Of a stretch of 64,000 nt of DNA, positions 46,296 to 60,310 are shown one piece after another. Source of the stretch: Oenanthe sinensis. Its lineage: Eukaryota; Streptophyta; Magnoliopsida; Apiales; Apiaceae. Made by a program: the position numbers and the translations under genes. A model generated the notes under the pieces. It was not told the DNA's origin and did no database searches. It worked only from the letters and a program-made list of their open reading frames with translations. The stretch covers positions 1,307,001 through 1,371,000 of the forward strand of contig CM053804.1 in assembly GCA_028671895.1 (NCBI GenBank), written 5' to 3'. Position 1 is the stretch's first letter. Each line of letters starts with the position of its first letter.

Positions 46296-49200
46296 ACTAT
46301 TCTTATTATCTTTTTGTCCGAATTTAGTGGGATCCTAATACCCTGATCAGAATTAGTTCAATGTGGACTATTCTTGTTTCCAGTCATTGACCAGACTTTC
46401 CTTACATTGATCTTGACATTCTTTACATGAACTGAACTAGCTTTGTGTAATCCAAGTTATTGTCTTTTGATAAGCTCCTCCACCTGACTGAATGTATTAC
46501 CTCTCAAATTAATCCCACTGTCTTTTCCAGAATCTTGACAGTGACTTGCTTGACATGGTATTCCAAGGAGAAAGCGAAGCATAGTTCCTCATTGACTGAT
46601 ATGGCTCAGTTCATTCAGTGGATTCACTACATACCTCGACAATTGGTGTTGTCACCACCTACTTAGGCCTTTGGTCTCCTGAGCCCTTCTTCTAACCAAG
46701 TGACTATGTTATCTATATTCTTGTAATGCTTCCCTGTGCCAATGGGAAAGTTTTGTAAAGCTCCTGATGTGAATATTTCATATGCATCTCCATTTCCACT
46801 TGGGTTTACTTAGAATCTCAGAACCTTTTCCTGCATTTCCTTCTCATTGCCGCCGAAATGTACATGATTCTAATACCTTTTCATGTGCATCAACCTGATA
46901 CTTGCGCTGAAGATCTGTGGTGTCTTTGTTAATATCTTCGGTTTCCACAGCTTAAGTTGTCCCCCATTTCAACTTCAGCTGCTGTCTATTGGTACATTTA
47001 GTGCTTGCCAAACGTGCAACATGCTCTTCATGTTTGGTTTAGTAATTTGATTCACTATACCCAAAAAAATATCTACTTCCGTAACATTGCATACTAAAAT
47101 TAAAATGTGTCTTAAATTAATGTAGTCCTAGTGGCAATAAGAACATATCATACATAGAAAACCTTAGTAAAACAAATTTACAAATTGCAAGACTATATAT
47201 ATATATATATAAAAGAAATCTGACAAATTTTTATAACAAAATTAAACAAGTGAATAAAGACTCTTTCTTAGCACGATAATTAGGATGTTTTTACGATTAT
47301 TTTTAACATTGAATCCTTTAAGTTAGTGATGAGTAACACGTAGAAAAAAGTTTGTAAATTTGTAATTTCAATTTTTTTATATTTAATCCAATACCTCTCT
47401 CTCTCTCTATATATATATATACACACACTATTATTTATATAGAGTTCCGGATAGAATACTTTGATTCTAATATACAATCTCATAAATAATTTTAACACAT
47501 AAGATTAGAAATTTTGATTTTAATATAAAATACTAATCATATATAATAAAAAATCTGATTTTGAATTTGATTCTATTGTAAAATCGTTCTGGACAATCTG
47601 ATTTTACTGTAGAATCATTCTGAATTTTTTTCAATATTATGAGAAACAATCAATAATTTTTCAAAAAACAAATTGTGTAACTTTGTTTTTGATTTATTTA
47701 TATATGTATTTGATAAATAAATTCAAAAATATATGTACTTTTTTTTGACAAAGATGTACGTATTCGTATATGAATTATATCATAACACAATAGCATGTGG
47801 AAAGAGTTTCTAACCATCGGACATGCACAGATGACCGGAAAAATTTAGATAATAGATTTTTAATGTCGAGAAGAAAACACCTTATAGAACATCACGTCCG
47901 AACATCGTACAAATAAGAAAAAATAACAAAAGACATAAATTACAAATAAAACAAAAAAAGAGAGTATATAATTAAATAATAAATTCTATATACAGTAATA
48001 AGATATTAATAGAAATACATGTATATAATTAATCTAACCAAAGGGGACCCCTTTGGTTAGACATCAATTTTAAAAAATAAAGTACAAATTTTAAAAAATT
48101 AAAGAAAGAGCAGTTATAAAGTACATAAAAAGTCATTCATGACACATAAACACCACCTTATATGGTCAACAAAGCATCATATACGACACTCCTTTATAGG
48201 CACAAAAGCCATTAAATATGGCACAAAACTCGTTAAATAAGGTAAATAACATCCATATAATTAACAAAAGATTATCAATTCAAATTTAACATCTTCGATC
48301 AAAACAATTAATTGTCATATTTGTAAATACTACTAATATTGTCATTCAAAATTGAAAAAGAACAATAATTATTGTTTTTTAAAACAGTAACCGACTTTTA
48401 TTACAGTGCTACAATTAAATATTACAATTTAAAAAAGATTAAAATATTTCATTCAAAAAAAGAAAATAAATGATGAGAATTAATTACAATAAATAACATT
48501 TATCGAATTTTAAAAGCCTTAGATAATATACAAAAATGTTACAAATAAAATTAATGAGTAACACAAATAAAGGTTAGAAACATGGTAATGATTTCAAAAA
48601 AAGTTACTAAAAGAAGCTAAATCATGACGACAAATATATTATAACAAATAGAAATAAATAACTAATTCCTTAACAAACCTAAATAAAATGAACACATTTA
48701 AGACATATTTAATGCCAATAAATCGAAAAAATTGAAATGACACAAATATTTAAAATAATTAGTATTTACCAAGATGAAATAAACAACTAAATTAAATAAG
48801 TATTAAAATCTACCGTTATAAAATATTTAATTTGAATGTAAATAATATTAATAATCAAAATATACAAAACTTTCGTACTTGCAATTTCCAAAAATAAACA
48901 AACAAACAAATCTCTAAATTAGCAATATGGTAACAACTTTTATTATACAACAAACATGATTTACTAAATATACGTACTTCCTTATTATTAGCCAAAAAAT
49001 TGTGCACCAAATACTTACAATTTTACAAAGAAAAATTGGAGCTTAACTATTAAAAATGAGTTGAATGAAGAACAGTAGAAACATGATGGAAGAAGCAGAA
49101 TGAGACAGATTAAAATCACAACACATTAATACGCACCCATGCAAAACAACAAGAAGAAAACATCAAAATTACGCTAATATCAAAATTGATCTTGCAAGAA

Positions 49201-49689
49201 GCCAAAATATGAATTTGGGATAGTTTATATATTGTGTGAAACAGCAAACACAAAATCAGTACACATTAGTAAGAAATGAGAGATTTTACCAATTTTGTGA
49301 AAGGAAGTAAATATCAACAAATTTGATTGATATCATTGACTGCATGATACCTCAATTTTTATCATTTGATACTCTTATCTCCACTTTGTTATACCTCTGA
49401 ATGTTTTGGACCTTGAACTTCTGTTCGTGACGTTTAGCGAGATTAATTATATGACGGAACCGACATCGACGATTCTTCACCATCCCGACAGCCGAGCCTT
49501 TTTTCTTGATATGAGAGTGCTGAGCCAAAGAGTTTGGGTGCAGATGAACCCTAATTTATATTTTTTTTTCAAATTGTATATAATTAAATCTGATACCTGA
49601 AAGTCTAGAAAAATATTTAAAAAAACGAGATCCAGTTGTATAGGACTACAGGTACCTCAAATACAATATATACATACATGTGTTTTAAA
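46296..49689. other. Very AT-rich intergenic region
   Basis: To about 47040 there may be more debris of the minus-strand gene. From there on the sequence is extremely AT-rich with poly-A-like text and no supported gene. It includes CT and AT microsatellites at about 47397-47425 and a perfect palindrome at 48034-48060. Confidence 0.55.
48034..48060. repeat. Perfect 13-bp inverted repeat, 1-base centre
   Basis: CTAACCAAAGGGG, one A, then CCCCTTTGGTTAG: a perfect hairpin standing out in AT-rich DNA. It could be two joined ends of a DNA transposon left after loss of the interior. Confidence 0.85.
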
Positions 49690-50429
49690 ATTCAAACCCA
49701 TCAAGTTTTGATTAAACCTCTCCCCTCTCTCCCTTTTCCCCATCATTTTCTTTAAACCCTAATTTCAATTACACTTTTTATTTCTAATGAAATTACAAGA
49801 AGAATTCGAGTTACATTCAAGATTAACAATTACAATAAATAAACGACATGCAAATCTTATTTAGAAACCAAAACCATAAAATAAAACCATTATCCTATGG
49901 GTATTTAGGTCATAACAATCCACCATGTTATCACATAACACATGTAATATATCTCATATTATATAAACATATCATATAATCATATATAATAAATTTCGAA
50001 ATTTCAGAAAATCAAATAAATTTTAGAAAATAATAAATCACCGTTTCGGGGCCTGTAACGTCGTCAAACGGCTTACAGACACGAAGCCGACTTTGTCAGT
50101 ATTTCTCAGTGACACGATTCCAGGCAGAAAACACATATCGTTTATGAAAATCGGACACTGGACACAGATTTCAGAAAATCTACCGAAGCCGTTTCAGAAT
50201 TCGTATCGAATACGATTTCCATAACAAGAACAAACATGTATCATATACATACAGCAATACACACAATCATCTCATGACTATACAACACATGAATATCATA
50301 TATTCAAAATCATATAAAACATATATATCAATATATAGTCATGGCATATCATATATATGTTTACATACATCGAAAAACTGTTAAACACATAACCAAATCA
50401 TCCCATTATACACGTAGCTCTGATGCCAT
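49690..50429 (-). mobile_element. Copia-type untranslated leader after the PBS
   Basis: On the minus strand this follows the LTR and primer-binding site and looks like a long non-coding retrotransposon leader. No gag frame follows. The lower boundary is uncertain; the sequence becomes indistinct below about 49690. Confidence 0.45.
50417..50428 (-). other. Primer-binding site (initiator Met tRNA type)
   Basis: TGGCATCAGAGC on the minus strand, one base different from the common plant copia PBS TGGTATCAGAGC. It begins one base after the LTR end. Confidence 0.8.
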
Positions 50430-52010
50430 TGAAGGGTTTCGGACATGAAAATGCAGCGGAATTAACGTAAAAACAATAAAAACCGAAACCCAATCGCATG
50501 ATCCATGTATAATGTTGGATGATTATGGTGAAGAAATTTGTACCTTAACAAAGCTTTCCGTATGCTGTTTAATGGAGGTCCAGAAAAGATGAATCACAGC
50601 AGCCCTTTAGTGCAAAGATCTGCTCTCCAAAGAAGTCCACACGAACGCCCGATCGTCCTACGATCACCGAAGTCGGTACTAGTCGAATTGTTTGCATCTC
50701 TCTCTCTTTCTCTAGCCTCTCTTGATGTTGAGCAACTATGATTTTTCTCTAAAAATGAAATCTGATGATTAAAACCTAATACTATACATCATTATGTATA
50801 TATATAGGGGAGAGAGATTTTGGGCCTAACCCTAATTCATGTGGTTTCCAAAACTCATTATGACTTTGGGTTATTATTATTATTAAATCTGAATTCTAAT
50901 ATAATTAATCAAGTCCCACTTAATTAATTCAATAATTAAATTGAATAATAATAATACTTATTAAATCCGAATTCTAATATAATTAATCAAGTCTCACTTA
51001 ATTAATTCAATAATTAAATTCGAATAAACAATAATATATTTAAATTCATAATTTAAATAAACCTCCGTTTTGACGTTCTTTGTCTGTGACCCTTTAGGTT
51101 ATTATTACGTTGGCAATAATTTTATTATCTAATAATAAAATTATAAACAATGAGCGGCATCTAGTAATACATCATTGCTACCCAAGTAACAATAATAATT
51201 GGTGATTCAATTAAACCTTTCGTGAATAATGTGCAATGTAATATAATACCTTTAACCTTATATTATAGATCAAACTCGAGGCATGTATAGTGTCATCATC
51301 TTCAACGTTTAATCTTGGTTTTCTTGTTCAATGAGTAGACTATTTAAACAAATCAATATTTGAGTATGACCATGCATTTCATAGTCTCACTCAATCAAGA
51401 GGCCAATAATATCACTCATAGAATTGAATGTTTAAATCCTATATCTATCATTCATATTCCTCATACGATTCATAGCATACCCAATATCCACCTTTATCAT
51501 TACCCGGTTAAATGTAACTTTGAGTGTAATCAAAGTATATTAGTTCTCGTATAGAAATATAATGATTTCAAGTCAGAGGATCATTACATCATTATCACTG
51601 TGAGATTTCTTATGACACTTATTAACATGTAGAATCTCACGGTGGGTCTTTCCAGTGTCATGTATTGATACATACACTTATGTTCTTGACTTTAGTATCA
51701 CCATACCTATGACCAATGAGATGTGGTCATCTGTCAACAAACATACTAGTCTTATTGCATTATTACTGTCCTTAAATAATAATACTTGACTAGGGAATTT
51801 TAGGAATAAAATATTATTCATATAATCTCATTTTTAAGTCACATACTTAAAGATATATATTACGTATTAATATTTCAAGGACATTTATTATTTTTTTTAA
51901 TTTATGATGCAGTAAATAAAGACATAATAAATATTAATTAAATAATCAGATAACATAATTGTTTTCAATAAAACATTAAAAATATTGTCTCTAAGACACC
52001 AATACTAACA
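50430..52010 (-). mobile_element. Ty1/copia long terminal repeat
   Basis: On the minus strand it starts TGTTAGTATTGG directly after a purine tract (AGTGGGAGAT) and ends ACCCTTCA, giving 1581 bp with TG...CA ends. A TATATATA promoter-like motif lies at about 50797-50806. It follows pol as a 3' LTR would, yet it is followed by a PBS as a 5' LTR would be. No second LTR copy was found in the window. Confidence 0.75.
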
Positions 52011-55000
52011 ATCTCCCACTTGTACTAGAGCCAATCTCTCATGTATCTAATACCCATGGAATTAGTATGACCTTCATGTTTCTGCTGCGACAAAGCCTTA
52101 GTCAGTGGGTCTGCATTATTCTTATTAGTATGCACTTTACATATATGTATATCTCCTTGATCATTAATCTCATTAATTAGGTGATATCTCCTAAGTACAT
52201 CCACAAACAGCCTCCTTGGCTGTTTCACAAGCATCAATATACTCAGGCTCTATTGTAGAATCAATAACTGTCTCTGTTGTGAACCATTCCAGCATACAAC
52301 ATCTCCATTTAGACAAAACACAAACCCAGACTGAGAAATCGAATCATCCCTGTCTGTCTGAAAACTAGTGTCGGTGTAACCTTTTACAATCAACTTTTCT
52401 TCTCCTCCATATACCAAGAATTGATCTTTAGTCCTCTTCAAGTAGTTAAGAATATTCTTGACTGTTGTCCAGTGACCTTCACCTGGATTAGACTGGTATC
52501 TACTCGTCATGCTCAAAGCATACGAGACACAGGACGAGTGCATATCATTGCATACATTATGGAACCAATTGCTGAAGCATATGGAACTTTACTCATACGG
52601 TCCTTATCATCCAATGATTTAGGACTGTTATCTTTTGAGATTGATATCCCATGAGACATAGGGACAAATCCCCTTTTAGCATTTTGCATCCCAAATCGAT
52701 GCAAAACTTTATCAATGTATGTACTCTGACTTAGGCGAATCATTCTTCTTGATCTATCTCTATAGATCCTGATACCTAAAATATAGGTCGCTTCGCCTAA
52801 GTCTTTCATTGAGAAATTCCTACTCAACCAAGTCTTAACAACCTGTAAAGAAGGAATGCCATTCCCTATTATATCATCAACATATAATACTAGGAATGTC
52901 ACATTGCTCCCACTAACTTTCTTGTAAACACATGGTTCATCTTCATTTTGAATAAACCCAAACTCTTTGACGGTTTCATCAAAACGGATGTTCCATCACC
53001 TCGAGGCTTGTTTCAATCCATAAATGGATCAACGCAACTTACATACCTTTCCAGCATCCATTGGATCAACAAAACCTTCAGGTTGTGTCATGTACACAAC
53101 CACATCTTCTTCAAGGCTTCCATTTAAAAAAGCGGTTTTAACATCCATTTGCCAGATTTCATAGTCATGGTAAGCAGTTATAGCATGCAAAATCCTGATG
53201 GACTTGACCATAGCCACTGGTGAAAAAGTTTTATCATAGTCAATACCATGAATTTGCTTGAAATCTTTTGCCACCAATCGTGCTTTATAGGTCTGTACGT
53301 TACCATCCATGTCGGTCTTCTTTTGAAAACCCACTTTCACCCTATAGGTTTTACCCTTTCAGGTGGATCAACCAAAGTCCAAACTTGATTAGTATACATG
53401 GATTCCATCTCAGATTTCATGGCATCCATCCATCTCTTAGATTCTGGAGTGTTCATAGCGTCTTGGTATGTGAGAGGCTCATCTTCATCCACAAGCATAA
53501 CATCACCATCTTGAGTCAAGAAAAATCCATAATATCTCTCGGGCTCATGGCGAATCCTACCATACCTACGAACAACCTGTGTTTCCTGAACAGTATTGTT
53601 TTCTTGTACATTCTACTCAGGTTCCTCCATTGGTTCATTGTTATAATGTGGGTCTCGAATTGCATCGAGATCTATTATCCTCCCACTGTCTTTCTTAGAC
53701 AACATTTCTCTTTCAAGGAACACTGCAGTTCAAGCAACAAACACTTTGTTCTCTGAAGGATTATAGAAAGAATAACCCTTTGTTTCAATTGGGTATCCCA
53801 CAAAATTACATTTTTATGATTTAGGTCCTAGCTTGTAAGAAGTTAGACGTTTCACAAATGCCTTACATCCCCAAATTTTTATAAATGACATGTTATGACG
53901 TTTCTCAGCCCATATCTCATACGGAGTCTTCTAAATCGTTTTAGTAGGAACTCAGTTAACTGTATAAGCAGCCGTCTCCAAGACGTAGCCCCAGAAATTA
54001 ATTGGAAGATCTGCATGACTCATCATCGATCGCACCATGTCCAATAAAGTACAATTCCTTCTCTCAGAAACTCTATTCCATTGTGGGGTTCCGGGAGGAG
54101 TGAGTTGTGATACAATACCACACTCTTTTAATAAATTTTTAAATTCATGGCTTAAGTATTCACCTCCACGATCACATCGTAGAGTCTTAATACTTCCGCC
54201 AGTTTACTTTTCTATTTCAGTTTTATATTCTTTGAACCTTTCAAAAGAATCAGATTTATTCTTCATAAGATACACATATCCATATCTACTAAAATCATCA
54301 GTAAATGTGATAAAGTAGTAAAAGCCACCTCTTGCCATAGTACACATAGGACCACATACATCACTATGTATAAGTTCTAATCATTCAGTGGCCCTTTCAC
54401 CTTGTCCAGTAAAATGAGCTTCAGTCATTTTTCCAATGAGACAAGATTCGCATGCTTCGTATGATTCAAAGTCAAACTTATCCAAGTATCCATTTTTATG
54501 TAATTTGGAAATGCGCTTCTCATTTATATGGCCTAAACGATAGTGCCAGAGGTATGTTTGATTTGAGTTATTAGTTTTAAGATATTTGTTATTCACATTA
54601 TAGATAGAAGTGTCTAAATCAAGAACATATAAACCGTTAAATAAATGTGCAACCTCATAGGTAACATTATTCAAAGAAAAGAAACAACTATTATTCTGAA
54701 TTAAAAATGCAAAAACTTTCTTGTCCAAACAAGAAACCGAAATAATATTTCTGCAAATTGCAGGAACGTAAAAACAGTTCTCAAGTTCTAAAATAAGCCC
54801 AGTGGGCAATGATAAATAATAAGTCCCTATAGCTAAAGCAGCAACCTTTGTTCCATTGTCAACTCGCAGGTCGACCTCTCCTTTAGCCAAAGTCCTATTC
54901 CTTTGTAGTTCCTGCACATTTATACAAATGTGAGAACCACATCCAATATCCAATACCCATGACGTAGAAGTAGAAAAATTGACCTCTATAACATAAATAC

Positions 55001-55035
55001 CTGAATCAGAAGCTTGACCAGCCTCAAGTACCTAT
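52011..55035 (-). mobile_element. Ty1/copia pol region, decayed and 5'-truncated
   Basis: Minus-strand polyprotein pieces in copia order: protease end and GAG-pre-integrase (54381-54953, with LWHYRLGH and a CESCLIGK zinc-finger half), integrase core (about 53760-54380), reverse transcriptase (52513-53519, with KARLVAKDF and LYVDDI), and RNase H (52025-52543). The order protease, integrase, RT, RNase H identifies the copia type. Many stops and frameshifts break it and no gag is present; similarity ends near 55035. The element cannot be autonomous. Confidence 0.9.
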
Positions 55036-55102
55036 ATACAATCAGTAGTTTAATTAGAGAATGTCCGTGGGAGGACTTTAGTTGCCAATTTGTTTAAAAA
55101 AA

Positions 55103-55147
<45 letters not shown>

Positions 55148-55329
55148 GAAAAGTTGAGTGGAGACCATCATTTTAGCGTAGACCCTGGAGACTGAATGAT
55201 CTGTCCATTTTAGTCTAATACAATGAAAATTATTTACTTTGACTTTTAATTAGTGTTTGTTAAGTGAGAGCTATATGTGTCTTATGGTTCAATATATATA
55301 TAGGGGTGCAGATATATTTCTTCTCGCTT

Positions 55330-55388
<59 letters not shown>

Positions 55389-56450
55389 TTTTTACTCCAT
55401 AAAGAATACCCTTATATAAAGAATAAGAAAGAATACTTTAAAATTTTACATAAAAACTAATTTAGATTCTAAAGTTTAACATGAATTATGTTTTTTTATG
55501 AATAAAAATAGAATTTAACATGAGATTAATAAAAAAACATAACACGATTATGTGTAAATTTCATTTAAAAAAAAATAAGATTCTATGTTGGATTCCATGT
55601 TAGATTCTATAATATTTGATTTTTAAAATTTAGATTATATTCGATGTTATATTCAATATGTTAGGATTTATTGTACTTCAATTTTGTGATTCTAATCTTA
55701 ACAAACAATTTCTCATTAAAAAATAAGTGTTTTGATGGCGTTTTTCCGTGTTCTTTATATAAGCGTGTTTTTTATGAAGTGCAACTATATATATATGTGT
55801 GTGTGTGTGTGTATGTATATGTATATGTATGTATGTATGTATGTATATACATGCAGGATATAACGTTTAAAAATCAAGTTCAAGTGTCCTGCAATTTACC
55901 TTCACTCATATTATCAGTGTCGTGCACCCATATTACCAGTATTTTACAATAATACCTTCACTCATTGTTGCATTCTCATGAATTCAATATATATGAGTGT
56001 ACTCTTCTGAGAGTGGTATAAAAATGAAATATATAAATACTATAAATAATTTTCTCTAAGTAACTCGATTCGTTCTAAAAAAAATAGTATTTTTATTCTA
56101 GACATATAATAATACATTATGCATGCGACTATGATAAATGACTATGAGAAATGGTACGATAAAAGGGGTAAAACGCAACAAATCCGTAGATTTATTATCA
56201 AAGCACACGATTAGTTATTAATTTCAAAACAGATTTCATAATTGATTCATTTATATATGTGTGTGAAAATATTCAATGAAGACCATTGCAGAATAATATA
56301 TTTTATAAGTGGTACATGTGTGATTTTCAAAATTTCTAATTAAACAATCTTGTTATTATATCCGTTTTAAATCATTATTTAATTTTGATTTCAAAAAAAA
56401 AGTCATTATTTAATTTAGTATTTTTGTTTATATATTTTTTTCTTCAAATG
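55036..56450. other. Repeat-rich intergenic region
   Basis: Microsatellites dominate: (CT)n(AT)n at about 55107-55147, a TA run of more than 50 bases at about 55331-55385, and TG/TATG runs at about 55790-55852. No gene is supported. Confidence 0.7.
55331..55385. repeat. Long (TA)n microsatellite
   Basis: More than 25 uninterrupted TA units, the longest dinucleotide run in the window. Confidence 0.95.
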
Positions 56451-57112
56451 TAGGGATGACAAAATAATCCGATCCGATAGATACCCGATTCATTCCGCCC
56501 ATTATATTTTACCGAACTCGAAATTTTGGATTTGGATTTGGATTTCAGGTATACCGAACAAATACTCGACCCGAAATCCGAAACCCGACTCAAATCCGAA
56601 ACTCGATATATATATATATATATAATGTTATAAATATAATTTATTATATATAATAATATATATAAGATAAGATAAATAATTTTTATATGTTCATTTTTAC
56701 TCAATAGTCAATACTTATTTAATGAACTAATTTTTCATTTATCAACATATAATAGATTTTACTAGTGTTATATTATACAAACTTTTCATTTTTATCAATA
56801 TATGAACTATTAGCTAATTATTAATTGTATATTAATGATAAATTAATATCATAATTCATATAATATACTATATTTAATTATTTTTTTGGAATTTAATCAC
56901 TTATAATTTTATAAATGTAGTTATTATTGTCCGTTTGTGTTGAAGATATTGAATTTATTACATTTTTCAATAAAATTTTGGATACCCGACAAATCCCTGA
57001 TCCGATCCGAAATCCGATTAATTTTAATTTGAATTTGAATTTGAATAACCAAAAAATATTTGAATTTGGATTTGATTAAAACCCGACCGAACCCGACCCA
57101 TTCTCATCCCTA
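56451..57112. mobile_element. hAT-type MITE
   Basis: A 662-bp element with ends TAGGGATGA and TCATCCCTA, and subterminal runs of CCGATCCGA, ACCCGA and GGATTTGGATTT on both sides. It is flanked by TTCAAATG (56443-56450) and TTCAAATT (57113-57120), a 7 of 8 match, as expected for hAT 8-bp duplications. The interior is AT-rich and non-coding. Confidence 0.8.
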
Positions 57113-57120
57113 TTCAAATT

Positions 57121-57857
57121 TTGCATATAACTATATCTTAGTTATATTATTGACATCTCGTTTAATGATTCTTATTTTATGTAGATGGTTCATCTTTTCT
57201 CTTTTTTAGGGTGTATATAAAATAATATGTTAGATCAAATTTATTTTAATGAAATGCGATGTTATTATATGTCATAAAATATTGATATATATAATATGTC
57301 AAGTATCAAATTATATTATAACATTTTTGTATGAGTCTAGGTCTTGTTAATTGATTAAATTACTTATTTATTCACAATTTTTTTTATATAATACTGAATT
57401 AAAATTAAAATTTTATATGAATACAGGACTACATACTCTATTCACATTCAACAAAGATATTTTAAAAGTTTTATTTATCTGATATTTCAATTTAAAAAGA
57501 TACACTTTGTAGCATGAACTAAATCAAATTCCGAATACAAATAAAAAAAATATCTAATAAGAAAAAAGTTATTTTTGAAACGAAATTATACGAACAATAG
57601 AGTTATAAGTTTTTGTACGTGTCACTCTTCGTAAGATTATATGAAACAATCAATGGCAATTTCATATCCATCAATAGTGATCTATAATCTTTGTTTAGAA
57701 ATTCTGTGATCCTGATCAAACCATACGCTTGTTCCTAACTGATCATAAGGTAAGCCGAAGGCAAGAGACAAACAGAATCTTATTTTTACAAAGACATATA
57801 CAACAATCGTGCACAAATGTAGTCAGATTAATCTTTCCAAGAAACAGGATAATGCAT
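57121..57857. other. Intergenic, TRAPPC4 3' flank
   Basis: AT-rich sequence; nothing recognisable before the TRAPPC4 stop codon. Confidence 0.5.
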
Positions 57858-59538
57858 TTATCGTCCTAGCAAAGCAACTCGGTCTTTCTGTAGTGCCTGT
57901 GACAGGTTGATATCAAAAAGCTCGCACCGAATGGGCATCTCCATTTCATAGAAAGGATTTTTTAGAACAAAATCCGTGTATTGTTCATAGATATTCTTTA
58001 ACAGACTTTCCATATTTTGTGTTCCAGGCTCAGCCACGACAAAAAACTTTGTCCCTACACAGGAGGAGGAAGTTCAAAACCTTCATGGCAACAGAATTTG
58101 ATATTTTACTAAATAATATAGAACGTACATGCACAAAAGTTTACCTATAGACAACTGAATAAAGATATTGGAGCCTGTCAAATATAATATTTGAAGAAGA
58201 GGATTACAGGCGAGTTTTTTTATACAGCATGTCAGCTGTTATACCAACTAAGTAAACCAAAATTATGGAAAACAGCTAGAGAACCTCATCCCAGTAAGGG
58301 AGCGAGTATCATAATTTAAAAGCCAAAGGTATAACCGTTACATATCTTCGAACTTTTATTTGCCAGTATTAAGGTTGTTGGATTTGCATAACTTTTTAAA
58401 GCGGAAGGTATAACCGTTAAAGGCGAAAAGTATAATTGTTAAAAGCAGAACTTTTGCCTAGAGTTTCATTGCTTGGTTTTCTCCGACTTACACTAGTGAA
58501 AATAGGAGAATGTGTCTATGCCAACAGATAAAAATTGAATATGATATTCATGAGAAGCTTTATTCCGATTTTAGATTCTAGAAGCATTATGTACATTTTG
58601 GACTTTGTACACTCCAAGAAACAGCCGGAGTCCTAAAGTATTCGGGCAGGGCAGTAGCACAGCCAGAATGTTCCATGGGTGTTTGCTAGGAATGAAGGGA
58701 GTAGTTCTAACTCAAATATCTAGCTATGGCTTGAAGTATTGGAACAAGTTTTTTGTAAATAGAGCAGGCATTGGGTATCGTGACCAAATAAAAGTTTGTT
58801 CTATGCATGAGTGCTGCACTACGTGCGGACATCTTTTACCACTAAACAAATAAGTGCTTTCTGCCCTTCAAAATGTGCATGTAGGTCTATATTTGGGCAC
58901 AAGTAGAAATTTAACTTATAAAGTGATGTGAAATTAGAGGCTTAGATTTAGCTAATCAGTCCAACTAAACTTTATAAAATCTGTTTCCCAGACCCAGTAA
59001 AATATATTCAACAAGTCACGAGACTGCATTGTCATCAAAATAGAACTCCTAAACAATTGACAAGATAAATTACAACATCTGAATATACGAGCTCATTATT
59101 AGGGAAACAGCGCCTTTAAATTAGCTCAAAAGTCAAAACGAAAGACTAACCAGTAAGAGACTGAAAGCAATGAAGATCAAAAGTATCCGCCTCAAGAAGC
59201 TCAATCCCTAAACACCCCGCAACAGGCGATAACTGCTGAGAAATCGCATGCATGGAATGCCACAAACTAGCTAGTCTCAAACTATCATTCGTATCCATCC
59301 GCCCCGCAGACCCATAATCCTAAAATCATTAATTTCCCATCACAAGAAAAACCATTCTCAACAAACACAAAAATTCCAAAATCCAAAATATCGCAGCCAA
59401 CAAATTCATTCATAAAAATTCCAAAATCCAAAATATCGCAACCAACACATTCATTTCATAACAAAGTTTACAATGTACCTTGTTGTAGATAAGCCCACCA
59501 GATTTATTAATAATGTAAGGACTGTAAATTGCTGGCAT
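57858..59538 (-). CDS. TRAPPC4: TRAPP complex subunit 4 (TRS23)
   Basis: Three exons, 59479-59538, 59151-59319 and 57858-58054, join to 141 residues, the plant family size. The protein is a small longin-like core subunit of the TRAPP tethering complex, which acts as a Rab GEF on ER-to-Golgi and Golgi traffic. Motifs: IYSPYIINKSGGLIY at the start, DYGSAGRMDTNDSLRLASLW, LLEADTFDLHCFQSL, and the C-terminal NPFYEMEMPIRCELFDINLS and KDRVALLGR. All splice sites are GT-AG. Where homologues usually read MAAIYSLYI, this has MPAIYSPYI, an unusual but plausible pair of prolines. The upstream region is duplicated at 44440-45000. Confidence 0.95.
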
Positions 59539-59869
59539 TTCGTGATCTAGTTGCGAATTCTTAACCCGAGAAAGTAACAATTTTTGATTATGCTGAACTA
59601 AAACCACACAATTACCCAAGTCAAAATCAATTGGAATAATAAAAAGCAACAATTTTTACCATCTAATTTATTTCTTGATTACATAAATTGATTTCAAGAA
59701 TCAAGGGCAGTTTTAAATTTACAAAAAGATCATCAAACCAATACATATAATCAAGAAAGATACAAACTTGATGTCTAATCAAGAATCTGGATTTGTTTGG
59801 TTTTGAAAGATTTGAAAGCAAAAATTGGGTTTAAAAAAATAATGAATATACATACAATATATATACATA

Positions 59870-60310
59870 TATATAGAATTGATAATTAGGGTTGAGAATA
59901 CTAGACCTGGTGAAGATCACTGAGTTGGGAATGGGTGATTTGTGCTATAACCAGGTACTCTGCTCAGCGAAGTACTATAACTTCGAATAATTCTTTTAAA
60001 ACGGTTTATTTTAATTTTGATTAATTAATAATTTTTTCTTATCGTAAGAATATTTATTTATTGAAGTTTAAATATGATTTTTTTAATTATTATTTAATTA
60101 ATTTTATTATTATGACGTATTTGTTTAAATTTTTAGAAAAATAAGTACTTTTGAGAGGGAAAACTTTTTTTATATTTGTTTTTGCTGGAAAAGAATATTT
60201 ATTTTCTGAAAATATATTAAATCAAATGCTCCAAATTTGCTAATAACTATTATGATATTGGTATTTTTCTAATTAAATATTAATTTGAATTAAAAATTAT
60301 AGAGGATTAA
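59870..60310. repeat. TRAPPC4 upstream region, duplicated at 44440
   Basis: Partner of 44440-45000, in the same orientation. Because it abuts an intact gene, this is probably the source copy. Confidence 0.7.
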
